Of a DNA stretch of 64,000 bases, positions 53,437 to 62,400 are shown one piece after another. Numbering within the stretch: the first letter of the stretch is position 1; every line of letters starts with the position of its first letter. The position numbers and the translations under genes are program-made. The stretch spans positions 62,001 through 126,000 of the forward strand of contig CAUYUJ010014322.1 of assembly GCA_963575745.1 (NCBI GenBank), read 5' to 3'. The DNA comes from Prorocentrum cordatum. Taxonomy: Eukaryota; Sar; Dinophyceae; Prorocentrales; Prorocentraceae. The notes beneath the pieces were generated by a model that saw only the letters and a list, made by a program, of their open reading frames with translations, had not been told where the DNA came from and did not search any database.

Positions 53437-56400
53437 GAGGGGCATGCTGTTAGCGGATGACTCCGCAGGCGTCACTGGTGCGGCTGCGCTCACGATCTCC
53501 ACGCGGGTTGGCCCCGCAAGGTCCGTCGAACCTCCGCCCGTGCAGCTTGGTGGTGGTGGCGGTGTCGCGGGTGGCCCCGCTTGGTTCTCAGGCGACCAAT
53601 TATTCACCGCCTCCTGGACTGCCCAGAAAATCTTAGACTTCAGGGCATCCTTCATGTGTGGCCAGGTCCCTTCAGGACACTGTTGGCCTTTCCACCAGCT
53701 GTCGAGCGTCCTGTCTACGATCGCACGGGTCGTGTCCTTCAGGAGCTGCTTGTCGAGATACGGCTCGACAATGAACGTATCAGTCGTAACGGTCATAGAC
53801 TGTCCCATCGCGGGTTGCCCCGCTGTTACCCCAGCGGGTGACCCCGCACCTACACCGGCGGGTGGCCCCGCATTGACGGAGTCCTCGTCGTTCTCCGTCT
53901 CGGTGTAGCCGTCATGACTACTGCGGATTGTGAAGGTGTTGGTGACCGTCTGGCTTTTAGCCCCGTCATACAATCCGCAGGGAATGGCTAGGTGTCCTGA
54001 GGGGGTCTTCTTTGCCCTCAGGACTTTGGCGCCCTTCCCCAGCTTAAGAGTATACTCTCCGCTGGGAAAGATCACCTTCTGGAAGCCTGGCTTTAGCACG
54101 ATAATTGTGTCACGTGCTTCCATGGCACTCAGGCCCCAGATGGCTGGGAGGTTTACACCTGAGCCCTCTGCGATGTTGGAAGCAAACTCCTCGATGCGGG
54201 GGCTTGCCTCATTGGCGTATTGCACCCCGATCTTGAAGTTGCCCATTTTCCGACAGATCGCAGCACCCTCACCTACACCATTGATGTAGAGGGTTTTGCT
54301 CAGTGTGCATATGGCCGGTCTGTGATTGTACCTGGCCATAACCTCCTGAAAGGTTCGTGCTGTATTAGCTCCGATGATGTTCACGTTGGAGCCAATGTCT
54401 AGCATGAACGATATGCAGGGCATTCCTTCTTCGTCGGGGAAGAATGTCCCTGTCCGCGCCGCCAGAGCCATCGTACCGTGGTCATCACTATGGTACGTAA
54501 TCTGTGAACCGAGCGTGCCTTTCAGTAGGCGTTGTTCCAGCACCCACTGGCTCATTGTTAGCTCGGTGCACCATATTTGCTCATATTGGCGGCGCTCCTC
54601 CACGGTGATTGGTTCCTGTTCAAGGACCCAGTAATTCGCGGAGAGTGTGGAGGTCCACTCACCTCCTGGCGGAAGCGTATCCGTGATGTCACGTGTGTAA
54701 GTCAGCCCTTCCGTGTTGATCATGAAGGTATTGTGGAATTGGGCTGCTTCAGCGCTTTCCGCACTGGCCCGGCTCCTAGCACTCACCGGGCTCTCTGCAC
54801 GTGAGGTTCTGGATACACCTCCGCTCCTGCCGCTCCGCCTGATATCGGCCTCCATTGCTCTCAGAAATCCTGGATTCGGAGGCCCCGTTGCGGGTGACCC
54901 CGCTTTGGCGGCGGGAGCCGCTTCGGCGGGTGGCCCCGCTGCTGGGGGCCCCTGTGCTCGAAGCGTAGGCAGGATTGGCATCTGGATGCCTTGCTCTGGC
55001 GCTGGCCATGGGTGTGTCTGTGCAGCTGGGGCACGTGCGGATGGCTCCGCCGAGGCGGCTCGAGCCTCTAGTGCCTCCACTGCTTCCCGCAGCCGGCGCA
55101 GTTCCCGAGCATCCACCACATACCTTTCCTGCTGGCGCGCCTGTTCTGACTCAGCGTCGCGCTGTCCAGCATACGGAAAGTGTGCTGTGATTATGCCCGG
55201 CCCACGACATACAGCGCAAGGTGCCTCGTTTGGCGTACCTGGCCGCTGATTGCGGACGTGCTGCTGTGCAACACGATCCCAGCATATATCGTGGAAGAAA
55301 TGTCCACATGCCAGTCTCCACACCGTGGTGCCCGTCTCGTAGGGGTCCATACAGATCGGGCACTGTGTGAAATTGTAGTCAGAAATGACTGGCGTGGGCA
55401 CGTCGGGGCGAGTCCGAGCCTGACGCTCGAAAGTAGTTTCGCCCTCCCGATATGGCGTCGGTGGTGGCAGTCTGTCTGTATGTTCAGCGGGTGGCCCCGC
55501 ACCTGCGGGTGTCTCCGCTTGGTTCTCACGCTCGATCCTTCTCTGGATCGCGCGCTGCTGGCGCAGCCTGGCGTTGTCCCGAACCTGCTGCCTAGATGCC
55601 AGTATCGCTTGCTGCGTGTTGTGCACGTCGCGAATGTAGTCTGGCATTCTGCCCAGAGCGGCTGGCACCGCGAGACCAGCTGGCTGAACTATGGTCTCGG
55701 GGTCCGTCGGCGTGGGCATATAGGCGTAGTGCGGCAAAGACTGCGCATCGACTGCCCGTGTAAACTGCAAACGATACATCTCATTGGCCAGATTCCGAGT
55801 GTATTCGTTCGCAGGTGGCCCCGCAATCATAGGAGTGTTATTTACTTGCGCGTAGTACTCCGGGTACATCGGCGCGTCCATGGCCGGTGCCTCTGCTGGT
55901 CCATGATTGTCCCATCCATATATTGGGTGTGATGCTATTCCTGGAATAAACACCTGTCGATATGGATTCGTGGGATCAGCATTCGGAGCATCATCGGAAG
56001 TCCAGCTCCAAAGAGGCCGAAAGTCGCCATGGTTCGTAACATCTATGTTGCGGTTCCGCAACAGGCTGGGCACTCTATCAGCTTGTTGCTGTAAGAAGGT
56101 AGCCTGTGCTCTCAAAGTGGCCGCCCGACGTTCGTAGTCTGGGCCCTGCTGACCGTCAGCGGGTGGCCCCGCATGTGCGGATGACTCCGCAGGCGTTCTC
56201 TCAGCGGGTGACCCCGCAGCCACTCCTCCTTCACTACCCCTCGGTGTGCCGAAGGGAGTGGTCGCCTGGAGTGCCGCTGCGAGCGTCGGATTCCCGCGAA
56301 TCGCCTGGAGTCGTTGCCACAAGCTGTTTTCGCTCGTTTCGGACGGCGGGGTCCGATACGGCGAGCCACCATCTGATCCGTTCATGGGGACAAACCTCGC

Positions 56401-59400
56401 ACCTCCAGCTTGCTGTGGAGGGCGTTGTGGTTGTGTCCCTAGGATGCCGGGTGGCCCCGCAGGAGGGCGCAGGTTCCTCTGCTGTGCATCTTGGATACCT
56501 GCGTGCACCGCCCACGGGTCAGCTCTGTAGAGCTGATCGGTCAGCCCAGAGACGTCGGCTGATGTCAATTGACTGTTGAGGGCGTGGACCCATGACTGTT
56601 GGTCCTGCCGCCACGGGGATGCTACCGTCGTCACCGGTGTGACTACTTGCTGCCACGAACCGTCTGAAGTGTCTACTGCGGGTGTCCCCGCACCTGCGGG
56701 TGGCCCCGCTTCAGGCATGGCCTCGTCCTCCTGGGCATTCATCATGAGGACTGCCTGAGTTTCGAACGGTCGTGGAGCAACATCTTGCTCGGTCATGACC
56801 AAATTGAATGGACGACCGTCCGTCTTCGTCCAACCCTTGAGGTACCTGGCGTGATCTTCCATTACAGCCAGAGTTCTGTCACACATTTTAAGTGGCAGGT
56901 AGTCGTCAGTGCGAATCCTGTCTGCGGGTTGGCCCCGCTTCCGCGTCTTGTCATAAAACAGCGGATTGCTCCAGGCTTCGCCGACCCGATACTTCGCAAT
57001 GCTCACGATCTGCATGATATGATCGGGCGGTATACGTCCATCGTGGCCCCTTGTCATGACTATGTCATTTGCTGATCTCCATAGAGAGAAGCCACTGGAC
57101 AGCATTTTGTTGATGCTGCAGAATATGAGCACCTCCGAGTCAGGACGGATACCCGATTGTATCCTCTTGTCGCCCGGGAGGTAGGGGCAGCCATGCACAA
57201 ATTGGCGCCCCCCCTTCCTCTTCGGGTTGTCCTGTGCGAGGCACGAAAGGCCATTGTCCAGAATGCTCTTGACATACTCCCACTTTGTCCCGTGGATGAA
57301 ATATACCGGGTCGTCCGGTTCTTTCGCCCATGTTGTGATCGGCCTGAACAACGACTCGGGACAGTGGACGCCTGGACTGCTGTGGCCATTCGTAGCTCTG
57401 ATGAAGTACTGTGGCCTGCGGTTCGTTGGTCGAAACCTTTGCGGCAGCAGCAGGCTATCATCAACGCACTTCATCTGGAGCCTGCCCTTCTGCATGCCGT
57501 GATGATCAATTATCTCACAGCAGTTTAGCAGCACCCAGTACACGAATGACGTGTGGGGCCTGCCCTTGATCAGCACTTCGTGCATGTCACGATAGTGTTT
57601 ATACTGATCATTTTCCTTCCAGTTTGTCAGCAGATCGTCGATGACAACCCAGCCGTCGTACGGATCGAAAGTGCTGACCTTCTCGAAGTATCGATTGTGT
57701 TTGTCCTTATAATATGGACTGTGGCGCAAAGCCGTCGAAAACCAGATCGATATCTTGGTCATCTGCTCCTTACTCGGCAGGGTCGGATCAGCGCCATTCT
57801 GTTGCATGACCTTCAGGAGCGATTCTCTATGCTGCGCAACACGTAGTGGCGGCCTGTCTCGCAGCATGTTTCCCACTTTCTGTTGTTCGCGCTCCCAGTC
57901 ATTCTGGCACTTGAAATTCCGACGAACCGGACAGTTGATGACTTCATATCGGTCCGTGTCGTCTGGAGTGACTCGTGGGTTGATGGGCTGCCTCGGGCCT
58001 TTGTCTACAATGCCTTGCCAATACAACTTGCATTCCAAAGGAATGACCCTCAGAACAGACATTATTGGCTGCCCGCTTGCGGGTGACCCCGCTAATGCAG
58101 CCGGCGGCGCCTTGACGGGTGGCCCCGCTAATGCAGCTGGCGCCGCTTTAATGGGTGGCCCTGCAGAACCTGCGGCTGACGAGGCAGCTCCTGCGGATGA
58201 CTCCGCGCCAGGGTTCGGGTGACCTTTGTTAGTAGCTGCATCATCGGTTAACTTTTGTTGGTCGCCAAACTCTTTGAGGACTCTGAAACGCTCTTCTCTT
58301 GAGAGAGTACTTTCTGCGGGTGTCCCCGCTGTTGCGGCTGGCGCCGCTTTAGCGGGTGGCCCCGCAGAGCCTTTGTCCTCCTTGGCCTTGGCGGCCTCTT
58401 CTGCCCGCACCGACCTCATCCCGGCTTCGGGCTTCGGCTGCGCTTTCATTCGTGCCGAGCCGGGTTGTGGTGTAAGGCGTGGCTGATGCAGCGTTGGAGT
58501 CCAGTCACCTCGGAAAGCTGCTTTAGGCTTGTCACGAACTTCGTCCTTGACATCGCCTTGGGTCGCTGGAGGCATCGGAGTCGATGGTCCAGCAAAGACC
58601 TTCTTCCTCTCTGTCACAGATGGACCAGGAGGATCTGCCGGCTCAGGGTCGTCCGTCTTGGCGATCGCTCTGACCTTCGCCCGCCCCTGCGTGTCTTCGG
58701 GGCTCTTGGACGAGTGCCTTTTTGCAGGAGTCGGTGACGACGAGGAGTCGGCTTTAGGTCTTGGAGGTGGTCTGCTGCCCTTGCCTGGTCGTGGACCAGG
58801 AGGGTCTCTCGGAGGGCCTTCTGGCTGGCCATGATCATGGATAACCTGCCTCATCTTGTCGATGTCGGCAACACCCTTTATGGCCAGCTTGTATTTGCCA
58901 TTCTCATGGCGGTAGAGTACCCTCGTGCAGAACCACTTCTGCGCCGTAGAGCTGTAGTACCAGCAGGCGCTTCCGTCAGGGAACGGATTTTCCGAGCCGT
59001 CTTCTGCCGCCCATTCCTCATTTAGTTCGGTTCGGTCAGTGCCGGCGGCAGAGGCGACATCTATCCATTCATCCTCCGCAGTTCCAGCGGCTGGTGGTGC
59101 TTCTGCGGGTGATCCCGCTTCCTTGCTGGATTCTGCGGGTGACCCCGCTTCCCCACTGGGTTCTGCGGGTGACCCCGCTTCCCCACTGGATTCTGCGGGT
59201 GACCCCGCCTCCTTATGGAATCGGCGGTTCCACTCCTTGAGGCGGTGGTCATTGGGGAGCTTTGCCCAATTTTCCCTGACGGTGTTGGCCACTTCTTCGG
59301 TCATAGGGACGCGATCGGCCTCAGTGATGCGGTTCCCCCCTCCAGGAACCTCTTTGTTTGGGTCATGGACGTTGCCAGCATCGTCTCCATGAGACCAATT

Positions 59401-62400
59401 CCACGGGGTCTCTCCGTGGTGAGGGCTCCTGGAAGGGCGGTCCATAGGACACCTGCGCATGTGGCCTTTGAAGGGCTCACACTGACACACCTGTTTTCTG
59501 TACGTTTTGCGGTCAGTGATGATCTCCTGCTTTTTCGCCCTTTTGTCCCAGGCCTCTGGCGTCTTGGTCTTGCCGCCCTTGGTACGGATTATTGCGCCAG
59601 TCTCGCCCCTTTTGGCGTAGTATTCCTTAGAATACCAATGCCGAAGAGTCTCCATAGAGTAGTCGGGGTACCATCTTATGTACCAATCCGGCACCTGCTG
59701 AGCAGATACTCCAACGGAGTGCTCAGTGCTGTATGGGTAGCCCGATTCGTCGTGCGTAGGGCGTCTAGGAGCAGAGCGGCTCCTTCCGCGGGCTGGCCCC
59801 GCTGACGCACTTCCGCGGGATGGCCCCGCCGACGCACTATCACGTGTCACTGGCCTTTGATCGTCCTGCTCGGAGTCTCGGGGAGGCGACGGTCGCCTGT
59901 CCCTCTTGTCGTACCGCATGTCATCCGAGTCCTCTGAGCTGTCCTGGGCCATGAACACGTTTTGATACGGGCTTCTGAAGTATCCGATGTCATTTAACTG
60001 CTCCATCGAGAGGTCGTTAATGTTCATTTGATCGCAACCTTGCATGAATACATCCATAGACCAAGCGGGTGGCCCCGCTGTTGCGTCTAGCATTTCTTCG
60101 GCGGGTGACCCCGCTAGAGCTTGGAGTGCTGTGAGCATCTGAGATGCTGACATGTTCGAATCCAAGTATGGACGTAGACGTGCAACTCCTGGGTGTGACA
60201 GCAGTTCATTCATCGTCATCTGCTGCTGTGCTGGCGCACTCAAGAGTCGGATTGCTTCGGAAACCTGCTCTTGGAGCATGTCGTTGTAATCTTCTTCGGA
60301 TTCTTCGGAATCGGAATACGCGGGATGGCCCCGCATTTCGTCATCGGCGTCTCCCATCTCCGAACCAGCCCCCGATGGATTTGGCAGCAACGGCATACCA
60401 ATCACTTGTGGGGCCAGCGCGGCGGTGAGTTCTTCCTCTGTTGCCGGGACGGTCTCGGCTTCGGAGACCTCGTCACCGGCGGGTGGCCCCGCTGGAAGAC
60501 CGAACCAAGCGTTGTACGCAATCTCATCGACCTCGTCCCAGCCGTGGAACTCGTCGAAGAGGGTCACTGCGTAGTCTTCCAGGGCCACAGTTGCCTCAGC
60601 ATAGCGGGCCATCACGTAGTACGTGGAAGAGCCCGCAGCGGGAGCCGCTTCTGGATTGACGTAAAACTCGTAGTCAATGTAATCTATGTCATCCATAAAA
60701 GAGTTTTGAGCCAAATGTACGGATCCCTTTCCTTTCCCCTTCGGGCATTGATCGCGCAAATGCTCTGTGCTACCGCATGTATGACACTTCATAGTATTAC
60801 CAGAAGCGTCCCTAGGGTTGCCCCTCCGCCCCTTTCCCTTACCGGAGGTCCGCCTGTGACCCCGACCTTTGCCTCCGATAAGAACTTCTTCAAAAGCCAT
60901 ATCAGTTAAGGACGTGAGGAAAGCAGTAATACCCCTACCATGCATACGGCGCCTGCGACCCCCTTTACCACGACCCTTTCCAAATTGTTTGAAATGTCGG
61001 CGTACTGCACGTCTCACCTTTCTGACTGGTTTCTTCACAAAGCGCCTCCAACGGCGTTTTGATTTGCGATAAGCCATAAAGGCGGCCTCCGCCCTTTGTT
61101 GTTCAGAGAGGTGAGTGTCATCCGCTGGATAGTCATTGCCAGCAGAGACTATGCCATTGTGCTCATCGTCAGATGAGGTATCTGTGTCAGTGCCAGATTC
61201 AAACGGTGAGGGCGGCTGAGACCATTGAGCGGATGACTCCGCTTGGCCCCAGAGGGTTGTGCCCGAGGGCGGGCCTGCAGTGTAGGCGGCGCCCGGCGAG
61301 TAGCTCGACCAGGCGTTCGCCTCAGCTGCCTCTGCCGATGCCTGGCCGGTCTGCCCTAGAAGGGCAGTGGCCTCGTTGGGCATATCGGCTGGGTCAGCCC
61401 AGGGATTTGGCTCGCCAGGACCAGCGGGTGACCCCGCAGTCGTGGCGTAGACACCTGCATGTGAGTGGTGCCCTGTGAAGATACCCGCTATGTTGCCAGG
61501 AGAGCGCTCGGCAACATGTCCGTAGTTCCTCATCCTGGTCAGCAGCCTGTCATAGTCTGCTTGTGTTCGGGGCATCTGATGATTGAAGGGCTCAAGCAGG
61601 TGTTGGGCTCGTGACGCGCCAACGCCTAACGCTCTGAAGAGAATCAGCGTTAGGATCTGAAAGTTGGGGATGACAAAGCCAACAGAGTTAGCCTCGTCAC
61701 GGGCCATCTCGAATCGAGCTAATACTGAGTCGATTCGCTCGCCCCTTTCGACGCGGAAGTCGATAAGGGCAGTGCCAGAGTTGAGCTGGCGCTCATCTTC
61801 CAGATTTTCAAATTTGGTGCTCAGTAAGTACAGTATGTAGGTTACTGCATCCGTTGGCTGTCCATTGACAGTTACACCATAATTGATGATCTGGGAGGGG
61901 ACCTGCATGGCGATACGACGAGCCAGACCTTGAAGGCCTCGTTGTAGTGCTGCAGCTTGTTGTGGTGGTGTCATATTACCACTCGTTACGTTTAGCCATG
62001 CATGTACTTCGCGAACGTATTCGCGAAAAGGCGTAGTACCGGCAGGGTCCCACGAAGGGCCAGTAGTACGCGTGTCGTCCATCCCCTGCCGCATGTATCC
62101 CACAGCACATCCCATTATTACCCACAGAATGCCGAAGATAGTTATCTTGATCCAATGCATGTGCATTTCGGCTTCGGTGATTGGTTTGGGCTGTGGTTTG
62201 TCAGGCTCTGGCGTGGTAGCCGTGAGGCGCCTGACCGGCACGGGATGCAGGTGGCCCCGCTGCGGGTAGCCCCGCAGGGTGACCACGTTCTCGATCGAGT
62301 TGCCGATTGGCATCTGGTGGAAGTCGGGAGTGAAGTAGCGCAGTGAAGTAGGAGAGAGCGTCTCGAGTTCGCGGGTTGCCCCGCTAGCTCGATCGCGGAC

